Assembly (NCBI GenBank): GCA_020881835.1
Contig: CP052876.1
Coordinates: forward strand, 2,604,001-2,668,000
Source: Kineosporiaceae bacterium SCSIO 59966
GTDB taxonomy: Bacteria; Actinomycetota; Actinomycetes; Actinomycetales; SCSIO-59966
DNA: 64,000 nucleotides
Reading direction: 5' to 3'
Both the position numbers and the translations under genes were made by a program. This document shows, piece by piece, positions 51,621-61,628 of this stretch (positions are counted from its first letter, which is position 1; each line of letters opens with the position of its first letter). The notes under the pieces are model-generated. The model did no database searches and had not been told where the DNA came from. It saw only the letters and a program-made list of their open reading frames with translations.

Positions 51621-53843
51621 TCAGCCTACGGCCGGAGAGACACCGACTGGGGCAGTGGACCCATCGGCCCCGGCCGGGCTGGGTGCGGCGGCCCGGTCGA
51701 CCCCCCGAGCAGGGGGACGCCGTTCGGCCGGGGTGGCGGTGCCCTTCAGCACCCAACCGTCGGGCAGACCCGAGACGGTGGCCGAGTCCTCGGTCACGTC
51801 GATGCTGACCTGGCCGTGTCCCACGTCAAGACCGTCCAGCTCGAGGCGTCCCCACGCCGCCGGTAGCCGAGGCCGCAGCGTGAGGGTCCGCGAGGGGACT
51901 TCGAGGTCCACCCCGAGGAGCGCCCGCACGAGCATCAGCGGTGCGGCGCTCGCCCAGGCCTGCGGCGAGCAGGACGTCGGGTACGGCACGGGCTGGCCGA
52001 ACCTGTCCCGGGCGAAACCGCAGAACAGCTCCGGCAGCCGGCCCCCGAACGCCGCTGCCGCCTCGAGCAGCCCGTTGGCCAGCCGGTGGGCCAGCTCCAC
52101 GGCTCCGGGCAGGTGGGCGTACCGCATGAGGCCGGCCACGGCGATCGCGGTGTCGTGCGGCCACACCGACCCGTTGTGGTAGCTCATCGGGTTGTAGGCG
52201 CCCATGTCCGAGGCCAGCGTGCGCAGGCCGTACCCGGAGTCCATGCGCGGATCGGCCAGCCGCTCGACCAGCACGGCCGCGTGCTCGTCACTGACGATCC
52301 CGGTCCACAGGCAGTGACCGACGTTGCTGGTGAGGGCGTCGAGCGGTCGCTTGTCACGGTCCAGGGCCACGGCGAACCATCCCCGGTCGGGTAGCCAGAA
52401 GGCCTCGGCGAACGCGGTGCGTAACTCAGCGGCACGGGCCCGCAGGCGCGCAGCGGTGGCCTGGTCGCCGAAGGCCTCGGCGAGGTCGGCGCGGGCCAGG
52501 TACGCGGCGTAGGCGTACCCCTGCACCTCGCACAGCGCGATCGGTGCGACGCCGAGACGTCCGGCGGCGTCGTTGATCCCGTCGAAACTGTCCTTCCAGC
52601 CCTGGTTGGCCAGTCCCCGGTCGGTGGCACGCCGATACTCCACGAACCCGTCGCCGTCCCGGTCGCCGTACTCGTCCATCCACGCCACGGCGGCGTCGGC
52701 TGCCGGCAGCAGGTCACGGACCACCTGGTCCGGAACGCCCCACCGCCAGGCCTCGGCCAGGACCACCACGAACAGCGGCGTGGCGTCGACGGTGCCGTAG
52801 TAGTGGCTGCCGCCCAGAGCGGTGTCCCGGTCCGGGCCCAGCCGCAGCTCGTGCAGGATGCGCCCGGGTTCCTCCTCGGTGGGCGGGTCGACCCGCCTGC
52901 CCTGCCACCGGGCAAGCGTCTGCAGGGTGCCCTGCGCCAGCGATGTCTCCAGCGGCAGCGCCATGTAGCTGGTGAGCAGGCTGTCACGGCCGAACAGCGT
53001 CATGAACCACGGCGCTCCGGCCGCGACCACCGGCTGGTCGCCGGGCAGGTCGTGGATCTGGAGGACGCCGAGGTCGTGCTCGGTGCGCCGCAGGGTCTCG
53101 GCGAGCACGGGGTGCTCGGCGGTGATCGCCGTGCTGGTCTGGTGCCACCAGCGCAGCTGCCGGGCCGGTCGACTCGTCTCGAGGCCTTCCCCACGGTCCC
53201 CCCTGGGCTGCAGTCCGCGGCCGTCGAGCAGCGGCTGTGCGGTGACCTCGGTCGACCAGGTGGCGCGTGGTGGCACGACCACCCGCCAGGTGAAGCCTGC
53301 CGGGGTGACGACGGGGCTCTCGGTAGCGGTCAGCCGCAGTCCGCGTTCGCCGTCGGCCGCGGTCAGGACGAGCGAGTCGCCGTCGACCCGGACGTTCCCC
53401 TCCCCGGGGCCGGACCGGCCCTCCTTGACCGCGAACAGGTCGGCGAAGTCGGCCCCCACCCACAGCGACAGATTGGCCGTCGTGGCTTCCGCTCCCAGGT
53501 TCTCCACGGTCACGACCTCATGGAGGCCATCGGCCACCAGCCGCTCCCGGACCAGCAGCAGGGTGCTGTCCGCCCGACCGGGGACGGGCGGCCGGCGCAG
53601 CAGGAACCGGGCGCTGTAGGCGTCCTGGCTCAGCACCGACAGGGGCGACGGCGGTGCACCGTCGAGGCGGAGCTCGAGTCGGGACAGCACTCGTGCGTCG
53701 CGGAAGAACAGGCCCTGCGCGCCACCGGGGACGACGTCCCCGGTGGCCTCGGACAGGCAGAACGTGGCACCCGCGACGAGCGTGACGAACCCGCTGTCAG
53801 CTGACAGAACAACGGGCTCGGCGGCGTTCAGCGGCGCCGGCAC
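51621..53843 (-). CDS. Glycogen-debranching-like glycoside hydrolase (amylo-alpha-1,6-glucosidase type)
   Basis: A 740-residue enzyme. The N-terminal beta domain (about 10-230) is a glycogen debranching N-terminal domain (SADSGFVTLVAGATFCLSEA, GLFFRDARVLSRLELRL). The C-terminal (alpha/alpha)6 barrel has PWFMTLFGRDSLLTSYMALP, DRDGDGFVEYRRAT and NPMSYHNGSVWPHDTAIAVA, with acidic residues for catalysis. It would hydrolyse alpha-glucan branches or a related saccharide. GTG 53843 lies one base after the glycosyltransferase stop. Confidence 0.88.
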   Translation of the reverse strand: MPAPLNAAEPVVLSADSGFVTLVAGATFCLSEATGDVVPGGAQGLFFRDARVLSRLELRLDGAPPSPLSVLSQDAYSARFLLRRPPVPGRADSTLLLVRERLVADGLHEVVTVENLGAEATTANLSLWVGADFADLFAVKEGRSGPGEGNVRVDGDSLVLTAADGERGLRLTATESPVVTPAGFTWRVVVPPRATWSTEVTAQPLLDGRGLQPRGDRGEGLETSRPARQLRWWHQTSTAITAEHPVLAETLRRTEHDLGVLQIHDLPGDQPVVAAGAPWFMTLFGRDSLLTSYMALPLETSLAQGTLQTLARWQGRRVDPPTEEEPGRILHELRLGPDRDTALGGSHYYGTVDATPLFVVVLAEAWRWGVPDQVVRDLLPAADAAVAWMDEYGDRDGDGFVEYRRATDRGLANQGWKDSFDGINDAAGRLGVAPIALCEVQGYAYAAYLARADLAEAFGDQATAARLRARAAELRTAFAEAFWLPDRGWFAVALDRDKRPLDALTSNVGHCLWTGIVSDEHAAVLVERLADPRMDSGYGLRTLASDMGAYNPMSYHNGSVWPHDTAIAVAGLMRYAHLPGAVELAHRLANGLLEAAAAFGGRLPELFCGFARDRFGQPVPYPTSCSPQAWASAAPLMLVRALLGVDLEVPSRTLTLRPRLPAAWGRLELDGLDVGHGQVSIDVTEDSATVSGLPDGWVLKGTATPAERRPPARGVDRAAAPSPAGADGSTAPVGVSPAVG
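51623..51628 (-). promoter_or_regulatory. -10 box TAGGCT of moaE
   Basis: The minus-strand TAGGCT overlaps the stop codon of the upstream debranching-enzyme gene and ends six bases before the moaE GTG. Confidence 0.5.
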
Positions 53844-53844
53844 G

Positions 53845-55050
53845 TCAGCCCACCTCGGCGAGTGCAGTACCCGCGGCCGGGGTGGGCAGGGGACCGGCCA
53901 CCCTGCCGGTCTGCTCGGCGATGGCCCGCCGGTAGGCGGCGACGTAGCCCTCGGCCATCCGGTCGGCCGAGAACCGCTCGACGACACTGGCCCGGCACGC
54001 GTGCGGGTTCAGCTCGGTCACCGCGGCAAGGGCGGCGGGCAGCTGGTCGGGGTGGTCGCAGACCAGGCCCGTGACACCGTCGGTGACCACCTCGGGCACC
54101 GCGCCGCCGCGCAGGGCGACCACGGGCGTACCGCAGGCCATGGCCTCGATCATCACCATGCCGAACGGCTCCTCCCACTGGATGGGGAAGAGCAGGCAAC
54201 GGGCACCGGCGAGCAGCTCCCGCTTGGTCACCGCGTCCGCCACGCCCACGAGCCGGTCGGTGCTGCGCAGCCGGGGGCGTACCTCACGGTCGAAGTACTC
54301 CTGCTCGATGGGCTCGCTGCACTTGCCCGCCAGCACCAGCGGCACACCTGCCGCGTGTGCGGCGTCCAGGGCCAGGTGCGGTGCCTTCTGCGGGTGGAAC
54401 CGGCCGAGGAACAACGCGTAGTCGCCCTTCTCCGCCCGGAAGGGCCAGTCCTGCGGGCGCAGGGCGTTGTGCACGACACCGAGCCAGTTCAGGTCTGGTG
54501 CCAGCTCGCGCTGCCGGTGGCTGATGCCGACCAGGCCGACGTCGGCGCCGAGATCCCGGTAGTAGCGGTGCATGTCGACGTCGACGGGGCCGTGCACGGT
54601 GACCACCGTCGGGATGCCACGCTGCCGCAGCACGGCAGCGTTGAGTGGACCGGCCAGGGTGTGGTCGTGCACGACGTCGAGCTCACCGGCGTCGGCGAGG
54701 CGAAGGAGTGCCTTGCGTGCCGCGGCGGCGTGCACCATCTCCGGCGCGGGCTCGCCCAGGCGCTGGGGCACCGGCTCAGGCCACAACGGCACGAACTCCG
54801 CTCGGCTCGTCGAGTGACCGGCGCCGAGCAGGGTGACGTGGTGGCCCTGAGCGACCAGGCTGTCGGCCAGGTCGGCCACGACGGCCTCCACCCCGCCATA
54901 GCCACTCGGCGGGACCTCGAAGTAGGGCGGGGCCACCAGTGCGACCCGCAGCGACGGGACACCGCGGTGAGAGGCGGCGCTCCGTTGCCCGGAGAGTTGC
55001 ATGGGGCGGGCCCACCGGTCGGGAGACTGCTTGTTCAGGTCAACCAGCAC
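53845..55050 (-). CDS. Glycosyltransferase family 4 (GT-B)
   Basis: A 401-residue glycosyltransferase. The N-terminal domain has APPYFEVPPSGYGGVEAVVA, the centre HDHTLAGPLNAAVLRQRG and FLGRFHPQKAPHLALDAA, and the C-terminal nucleotide-sugar site EEPFGMVMIEAMACGTPVVA with EPFG...E. GTG 55050 has GGAGG six bases upstream. It lies one base before the debranching gene on the same strand. The 185 bases upstream are shared with the divergent coiled-coil gene. Confidence 0.9.
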   Translation of the reverse strand: MLVDLNKQSPDRWARPMQLSGQRSAASHRGVPSLRVALVAPPYFEVPPSGYGGVEAVVADLADSLVAQGHHVTLLGAGHSTSRAEFVPLWPEPVPQRLGEPAPEMVHAAAARKALLRLADAGELDVVHDHTLAGPLNAAVLRQRGIPTVVTVHGPVDVDMHRYYRDLGADVGLVGISHRQRELAPDLNWLGVVHNALRPQDWPFRAEKGDYALFLGRFHPQKAPHLALDAAHAAGVPLVLAGKCSEPIEQEYFDREVRPRLRSTDRLVGVADAVTKRELLAGARCLLFPIQWEEPFGMVMIEAMACGTPVVALRGGAVPEVVTDGVTGLVCDHPDQLPAALAAVTELNPHACRASVVERFSADRMAEGYVAAYRRAIAEQTGRVAGPLPTPAAGTALAEVG

Positions 55051-55223
55051 AGCGATCCTCCGCGAAGGACATCTGAACCAGAAGACGGACGGCACCGTCC
55101 CAGGGGCTCAGGTCGGCGTGCCAGCAACGCCGGCACGCCGCTCAGCTACATCTGCTGGTGTAGCACCCGAGCGGTCGGTGAGCAACTCGACCGCGTCCTG
55201 TTCCCGGCCTGCACCACCACCGA

Positions 55224-55229
55224 TAAGTT
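55224..55229 (+). promoter_or_regulatory. -10 box TAAGTT of the coiled-coil gene
   Basis: TAAGTT ends six bases before ATG 55236, with no ribosome-binding site. A leaderless start is likely. Confidence 0.5.
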
Positions 55230-55235
55230 GGTGAT

Positions 55236-56606
55236 ATGGACCCGGCCACCCGCGAGACCTCGCCGGGCGTGGACGAGGCCGTGCACCTGCTCACCCTGGC
55301 CCAGCAGTACTCCGACGCCCTGCGCGCTGAGGCGGAGCAGCTGCGCGCCGAGGCCGCCCGCCTGCAGGAGGAGGCCGCCGAGGCGCACCGAGCGGCGACC
55401 GCCCGGCTCGCGGAGGCCCAGGAGGAGGCCGCACAGCTCGTCGGGGACGCCGGGGAGCAGGCGACCCTGGTCGTGGACGCCGCCGGGCGCACCGGGGACC
55501 AGCTGCTCGCCCAGGCCGAGTCCGAGGCCGCCGAGCTGCGGGCCGCGGCCGAGGCCGTGGCCCGCGAAGCCCGCGAGGAGGCCGAGCGGCTCGTGGCCGG
55601 GGCACGAGCACACGCCGAGCGGCTGACCGCCGAGACCGAGGACGTCGTCCGGCGTCGGACGACGCAGCTCGAGCAGACCGAGGAGCGGATCCGGACGGCA
55701 GCGGCCGAGGAGGCCGAACGGGTCCTGGCAGCGGCGCGGGCCGAGGCGCAGGAGCTGCTCACCCGCAGCCGCGAGGACGCCGAGCAGAGCCACCGGTCCG
55801 CGCTCGAGGAGCTCGAGCAGGCGCGAGCCACTGCCGCCGCCGAGGTGCAGGCCGCTCAGGAGCACGCCCGCCAGCTCCGGGATGCCGCACGGGCCGCCGC
55901 GGACGCCGAGCTCGCCGAGGCCGAGGAGCAGACTGCCTGGACGCGGCGCACCGTCGACGAGCTGCTCGCCACGGCCAAGGAGGAGGCTCAGCGCAGCCGG
56001 GACCGTGGTCACGCGGAGGCGGCGGAGATCGTCCGGTCGGTGCGGGGCCGGCTGCACCGGGTGCTGGGCGCCAGCGCCCAACGGCTGCGGGACCGGATCG
56101 AGACGGCGAACGCCGAGGTCGCGGCAGTCCGCGCCGAGGCCGAGGAGGTGCTCCGCCGCGCTCGACAGGACGCCGAGGCCGAGCAGGCTCGGGCACGCGA
56201 GGCCGCCGAGCACCTCCTGGCGGACGCCGAGGTGCAGGCCGAGGCGAAGATCCAGCGGGCCGAGCGCCGCCTCGGGGAGGCGGAGAGCGGTGCGCGCATG
56301 CTGCGCGAGCGCGTCGCGGAGCAGGTCGCGACCGCCCAGCGCGAGGCGCAGGACCTGCGGCGCCAGGCCCGGGCGGAGGCCACCCAGATCGTCGCCGACG
56401 CGCGGGCGGAGGCCGACGAGCTGCGGGCCCAGGCCCGGGAGGTGCTCGACCGCACCCGGGCCGAGGTGGCCGCCCTGAGCCGCCGCCGTGACCAGATCGC
56501 CGCGGAGCTGGGACAGCTCTCCGGCGTGATCGACGCCCTCGCCGTCCCCGAGCCGGCGACGTCCGACCCCCACTCCCCCACCGACCCCGACCACGACGAG
56601 AGATGA
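55236..56606 (+). CDS. Long coiled-coil protein upstream of DivIVA
   Basis: A 456-residue protein that is almost entirely Ala/Glu/Arg-rich heptads, for example EAEQLRAEAARLQEEAAEAH. It has no signal or membrane helix. The N-terminus lacks the DivIVA motif. It could act as a cytoskeletal rod in polar growth, like FilP or Scy; that comparison rests only on the coiled-coil architecture. The DivIVA-like gene follows 10 bases later, so the two are probably co-expressed. Confidence 0.75.
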   Translation: MDPATRETSPGVDEAVHLLTLAQQYSDALRAEAEQLRAEAARLQEEAAEAHRAATARLAEAQEEAAQLVGDAGEQATLVVDAAGRTGDQLLAQAESEAAELRAAAEAVAREAREEAERLVAGARAHAERLTAETEDVVRRRTTQLEQTEERIRTAAAEEAERVLAAARAEAQELLTRSREDAEQSHRSALEELEQARATAAAEVQAAQEHARQLRDAARAAADAELAEAEEQTAWTRRTVDELLATAKEEAQRSRDRGHAEAAEIVRSVRGRLHRVLGASAQRLRDRIETANAEVAAVRAEAEEVLRRARQDAEAEQARAREAAEHLLADAEVQAEAKIQRAERRLGEAESGARMLRERVAEQVATAQREAQDLRRQARAEATQIVADARAEADELRAQAREVLDRTRAEVAALSRRRDQIAAELGQLSGVIDALAVPEPATSDPHSPTDPDHDER

Positions 56607-56616
56607 CGAAGGTCCC

Positions 56617-57714
56617 ATGAACGAGACCACCTTCCGCACCGTGCTGCGTGGCTACGAGCCGGCGCAGGTCGACAAGCGCATCCACGAGCTCACCGAGGCG
56701 CTGCACGCCGCGCGTCAGCAGGCCGAGGAGCTCTCACGCCGCGTCGAGGCCCTCGAGGCGGCCGAGGCCGAGCGGCTCGCCCAGCCGGCACCCGAGCCGG
56801 AGACCCCGCCCGCGACGTCCGCGACCTACGCCGACCTCGGCGCCCGGGTCGGCCAGATCCTCGAGCTCGCCGAGGAGGAGGCCGCGGACCTGGCCCGCCG
56901 CGCCCGCGAGGACGCCGAGGCGTACCGCCGGGACGTCGAGGAGTCCAGCGCCGTCGTCCGCGCGGAGGCCGACCGGTACGCCGAGCAGACCCGCAGCGAC
57001 GCGGACGCCGAGGCCGCCCGGGTGCTGCTGGACGCCCGGCGCCGGGCCGACGAGATCCTCGACGAGGCCGACCGGGAGGCGACCGCCCGGCGCGAAGAGG
57101 CAGAGGCCGTGTACGAGCGTCAGCGCGCCAAGGCCGCGCAGGCAGCGGCCGACTTCGAGACCACGCTGGCGCAGCGCCGCGAGCGCGCCGAGCAGGACTT
57201 CGTCCAGCGGACCGCCGCCGCCGAGCAGCAGCTGGCCGCGGCGCAGGAGCGCGCCCAGTCGGTCAGCGCCGAGGCCGAGCGCCTGCACGCGGACGCCTCG
57301 CTGAAGGCCCGCCGGATCGTGGAGGAGGCCGAGCAGCAGGCCCAGGAGCTCGTCCGGGAGGCCAGGGCCCATGCCGAGCGGATCCGGGCCGAGTCCGACC
57401 GGGAGCTGGCCGCGGCCACCCAGCGTCGCGACAGCATCAACGCCCAGCTGGCCAACGTGCGTCAGATGCTCGCGACCCTCGGCGGCGGAGCCGTCGCGAT
57501 GAACCTGGCCGACGACGAGCCGGTTGCGTCGCAGCAGGCGGCGCAGGAGGCGGTGGCCCAGCAGGCTTCCGACGACGAGGTCGGCGGGGGCGAGGCCCCC
57601 GACGCCCTGCCGGAAGACGCCGAGCCGGAGGACGCCCTGCCCGAGGACGCCGAGCCCGAGGACGCCGAGCCGCTCGACGAGGACCACGAGCAGGTCGACT
57701 CCCCGACGCGCTGA
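56617..57714 (+). CDS. DivIVA-domain coiled-coil protein
   Basis: A 365-residue protein. The N-terminal DivIVA motif is FRTVLRGYEPAQVDKRIHEL, which carries the membrane-binding turn region. Two long coiled coils (about 75-290) follow, then an acidic tail with EDAEPEDALPEDAEPEDAEP. DivIVA proteins sense curved membrane and recruit wall-growth machinery. GAAGG lies five bases before the ATG. It pairs with the upstream coiled-coil gene; the second divIVA of actinobacteria usually sits next to ftsZ, so this is probably a paralogue. Confidence 0.88.
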   Translation: MNETTFRTVLRGYEPAQVDKRIHELTEALHAARQQAEELSRRVEALEAAEAERLAQPAPEPETPPATSATYADLGARVGQILELAEEEAADLARRAREDAEAYRRDVEESSAVVRAEADRYAEQTRSDADAEAARVLLDARRRADEILDEADREATARREEAEAVYERQRAKAAQAAADFETTLAQRRERAEQDFVQRTAAAEQQLAAAQERAQSVSAEAERLHADASLKARRIVEEAEQQAQELVREARAHAERIRAESDRELAAATQRRDSINAQLANVRQMLATLGGGAVAMNLADDEPVASQQAAQEAVAQQASDDEVGGGEAPDALPEDAEPEDALPEDAEPEDAEPLDEDHEQVDSPTR

Positions 57715-57758
57715 GGTCGCCAGCCCCGCCGGGTGCGTGATCACCCGCGGGCGCCGCG

Positions 57759-57781
57759 GGGTGGCGGGATTGCATGATCAC
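57759..57781 (-). repeat. Element A copy between convergent genes
   Basis: A full copy reading with the minus-strand nucleotidyltransferase gene, whose stop is at 57806. The DivIVA gene ends at 57714 on the other strand. Confidence 0.9.
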
Positions 57782-57805
57782 GAACAGAGATTCTCGACTG
57801 GTTGC

Positions 57806-58387
57806 TCAGCGGAGCCCGTCGGGACTGTCGACGTCCTCGCCGTGGCCGACGTCCCCGCACTCGACCGTCGTCACCCCGTGGGCGCGCAGGTAGTCACGGG
57901 CGCCCCGGTCCCCCCGGGCGGCCTCGGCCGCCCCGGCCCAGTGGGCGCACCCGAGCACGACCGGGTGGCCGGGCCGCCCGGCGTACGCCGCTTGTACCAG
58001 GGCCTCGGCGGGCGGGCCGGTCCCTACCGTGGCCCGCAGGCGGGCGACGACCGCGGGCGTCAGGCCGGGGGTGTCCACGAGCGCGACGAGGACGGCGTCC
58101 GGCACCGGGTCCAGAACCCGGACGGCGCCAAGGCCGGCGCGCAGGGACGCCCCCATCCCCTCGGCCCAGTCCGGCGCGACGACGACGTCCACGCCGTCCG
58201 GGACCAGAACCCTGGCCTGCTCGGCCGCGGCGCCGAGGACGACGAGGACGGGGTCGCAGCCGCCGGCGGCGAGCGCGGCGCACCGGTCGGCCAGCCAGCC
58301 CGGCACGAGCGCCTTGGGCATCCCGTACCGGCGTCCCGCGCCGGCGGCCAGCACGAGCCCGGCGACGCGACCGGCCCGCTCGCTCAC
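57806..58387 (-). CDS. MocA/MobA-like nucleotidyltransferase
   Basis: A 193-residue enzyme. The nucleotide-binding signature is GLVLAAGAGRRYGMPKALVP, followed by VVVAPDWAEGMGASLRAGL and VALVDTPGLTP. MocA and related proteins add CMP to molybdopterin for molybdenum hydroxylases, so a link to the CoxL system is plausible; a different NTP/sugar substrate is possible. The GTG start overlaps the stop of the DUF4031-Nudix gene (GTGA), and the pair forms an operon. Confidence 0.8.
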   Translation of the reverse strand: MSERAGRVAGLVLAAGAGRRYGMPKALVPGWLADRCAALAAGGCDPVLVVLGAAAEQARVLVPDGVDVVVAPDWAEGMGASLRAGLGAVRVLDPVPDAVLVALVDTPGLTPAVVARLRATVGTGPPAEALVQAAYAGRPGHPVVLGCAHWAGAAEAARGDRGARDYLRAHGVTTVECGDVGHGEDVDSPDGLR

Positions 58388-59151
58388 CCCTGCAGCAGCT
58401 CCTCGGCCAGCGGCCACCAGCGGCGGTGCCCGACGACGTCCCGGGCGTCCCCGACGTCCAGGAGCCGGGCCTCGGCGCCCGGGGCAGGGCGCACGGCGGC
58501 GCCGGCGTCCAGGTCCAGGCAGTACAGCGCCTGGTAGGACCACGGCGCGGGGAACGGCCAGCCGGCCGGGGCCGGGCCCAGCAGGCGCAGCCGCTGGTAG
58601 CCGACGGGCCTCAGCTCACCCGGGTCGACGTCCAGGCCGCTCTGGCGGGCCATCGCCCGGGCGACGGACGCCGTGGCGTGCTCCCCCGGCCGGCGCACCG
58701 TCCCGGGCAGGCCCCAGTCGCGGCCGCTGGCGCGGGTGACGAGAAGCCGCCGAGCGGCGTCCCGGACGACGACCCAGCCGCCGATCGTCACGTCGTCCGG
58801 TAGGTCCCGGGGCGAGGCCAGGACGTCGACGCGGTGCGGACCGGCCTGGGGTCCCCACCGGTCGTCCTCGCCGGAGGACAGCACCCGCTCGCTGCGCAGC
58901 GAGGGCACCCGCAGGCCGGAGTCGACGAGCCGGCGCAGCAGCTCGCGTCCCCCGACCGGCTCGGCGCCGGCCGCGACGAGGTCGTCGTAGCGCTCCTGCG
59001 GGACGTCGTAGTGGTCACCGCCGAACGCCCGCTCGGGCAGCCCGGCGCGCCGGGCGAACACGTGCAGCTCCGTCAGGGAGGTGTCGCTGACGAGGTGGGA
59101 CCACAACCGGCCGTGGGCGGGCCAGGCGGGCGGGTCGATGAGCACGGCCAC
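58384..59151 (-). CDS. DUF4031 - Nudix fusion with a degenerate Nudix box
   Basis: A 255-residue protein. Residues 1-85 match DUF4031 (LIDPPAWPAHGRLWSHLVSD, FGGDHYDVPQERYDDLVAAG). The rest is Nudix-like, but the box reads GTVRRPGEHATASVARAM, then ARQSGLDV. The paired glutamates of REUxEE are missing, so classic Nudix hydrolysis looks unlikely. The gene is the first of an operon with the MocA-like gene. TAGGCT lies eight bases before the GTG, suggesting a leaderless start. Confidence 0.8.
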   Translation of the reverse strand: MAVLIDPPAWPAHGRLWSHLVSDTSLTELHVFARRAGLPERAFGGDHYDVPQERYDDLVAAGAEPVGGRELLRRLVDSGLRVPSLRSERVLSSGEDDRWGPQAGPHRVDVLASPRDLPDDVTIGGWVVVRDAARRLLVTRASGRDWGLPGTVRRPGEHATASVARAMARQSGLDVDPGELRPVGYQRLRLLGPAPAGWPFPAPWSYQALYCLDLDAGAAVRPAPGAEARLLDVGDARDVVGHRRWWPLAEELLQG

Positions 59152-59159
59152 GACCGGTC

Positions 59160-59165
59160 AGCCTA
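59160..59165 (-). promoter_or_regulatory. -10 box TAGGCT of the DUF4031-Nudix gene
   Basis: The minus-strand TAGGCT ends eight bases before the GTG at 59151. The groEL terminator lies only 12 bases upstream. Confidence 0.5.
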
Positions 59166-59177
59166 GGCGGACGACGA

Positions 59178-59205
59178 AGGGCGGCACCCCTGCGGGTGCC
59201 GCCCT
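59178..59205 (-). terminator. groEL terminator
   Basis: AGGGCGGCACCC (59178-59189) pairs with GGGTGCCGCCCT (59194-59205) around CTGC, 24 bases after the groEL stop. Confidence 0.85.
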
Positions 59206-59228
59206 CCGTCAGGCGTGGCTGGCGTGGG

Positions 59229-60929
<1,701 letters not shown>

Positions 60930-60991
60930 TCACGTCCCGCGTGCGCGCCGACTCACCGGTCCGGCCGGAAGCGTGTGCTCCCTGGGTTGTC

Positions 60992-61053
60992 CTGTCACTC
61001 TCGTGCCGAGAGTGCCAGTCACATGATTAGCACTCCCACCCCCCGAGTGCAAA
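60992..61053 (-). promoter_or_regulatory. groEL promoter with two CIRCE operators
   Basis: CIRCE-1 is TTAGCACTC, nine bases, GAGTGCAAA (61027-61053). CIRCE-2 is CTGTCACTC, nine bases, GAGTGCCAG (60992-61018). On the minus strand TTGCAC (61047-61052) and TAATCA (61024-61029) are 17 bases apart, a good sigma-A promoter. CIRCE-1 covers it and CIRCE-2 covers the likely start site, as expected for HrcA repression. Confidence 0.92.
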
Positions 61054-61092
61054 TGCCTCCGGTGCCCGGGGCCCGATCTCGGCCCCCGGGGA

Positions 61093-61160
61093 CCCGATCT
61101 CTGGAGGCTTTCCGGGGTCATGGACGCGGGCGAGACCCCGGAAGGCCTCCAGAGATCGGG
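61093..61160. other. 27-bp near-perfect hairpin between groEL promoter and the next gene
   Basis: 61093-61119 and 61134-61160 are inverted copies (26 of 27 pairs) around a 14-base loop. The arms begin CCCGATCTCTGGAGGC. It lies upstream of both divergent genes, so it is not a normal terminator for either. It could be a transcription insulator or a small structured RNA. Confidence 0.7.
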
Positions 61161-61184
61161 CGCGGCGGGTGGCAGGGTGGGTGG

Positions 61185-61628
61185 GTGCGCAGGGTGCTCA
61201 ACCTCCTCAACGGGTCGACGGCGCTCGGACTGGCGCTCGCCCGGGCGGGTGGAGCGGACGTCGTCCCCGGCCCGCACGGGCTGCGGCTGGCGCCCGGGTA
61301 CCGCGCCTGGTTCCCGGCGCCGCGGGCCGCGGCGGTCACCGTCGGTGACGTCGTCCTGCTGCGCATGACGCTCGAGGAGTCCCTGCTCCGGCCCCGGCTG
61401 CTCGCCCACGAGGCCCGGCACGCAGCCCAGTGGGCGAGGTTCCTCGGGCCGATCGGCTTCCTGCCCGCCTACGGCCTCGCCGCGGCCTGGTCGTGGCTGC
61501 GCTGCCGGGACACCGCCCTGGCCAACTGGTTCGAGGTGCGCGCGGGCCTGGCGGACGGCGGCTACCTCAGGGCTGGTAGTCCTCCCCCAGGACGACGGTC
61601 AGCCCGCCGCCGCCGAACGCGTCGCTGA
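61185..61628 (+). CDS. Hypothetical protein with HExxH motif
   Basis: A 147-residue protein. After LNGSTALGLALARAGGADVV and GPHGLRLAPGYRAWFPAP comes LLAHEARHAAQWARFLGPIG, which contains HEARH, the HExxH zinc-protease motif. A hydrophobic stretch (FLPAYGLAAAWSWL) follows. No known peptidase family is clear; the motif may be structural. The last 20 residues run antisense into the LytR_C gene for 62 bases, so the true end may be functional only up to about residue 127. The GTG at 61185 follows a GGGTGGCAGGG stretch. Confidence 0.6.
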   Translation: MRRVLNLLNGSTALGLALARAGGADVVPGPHGLRLAPGYRAWFPAPRAAAVTVGDVVLLRMTLEESLLRPRLLAHEARHAAQWARFLGPIGFLPAYGLAAAWSWLRCRDTALANWFEVRAGLADGGYLRAGSPPPGRRSARRRRTRR

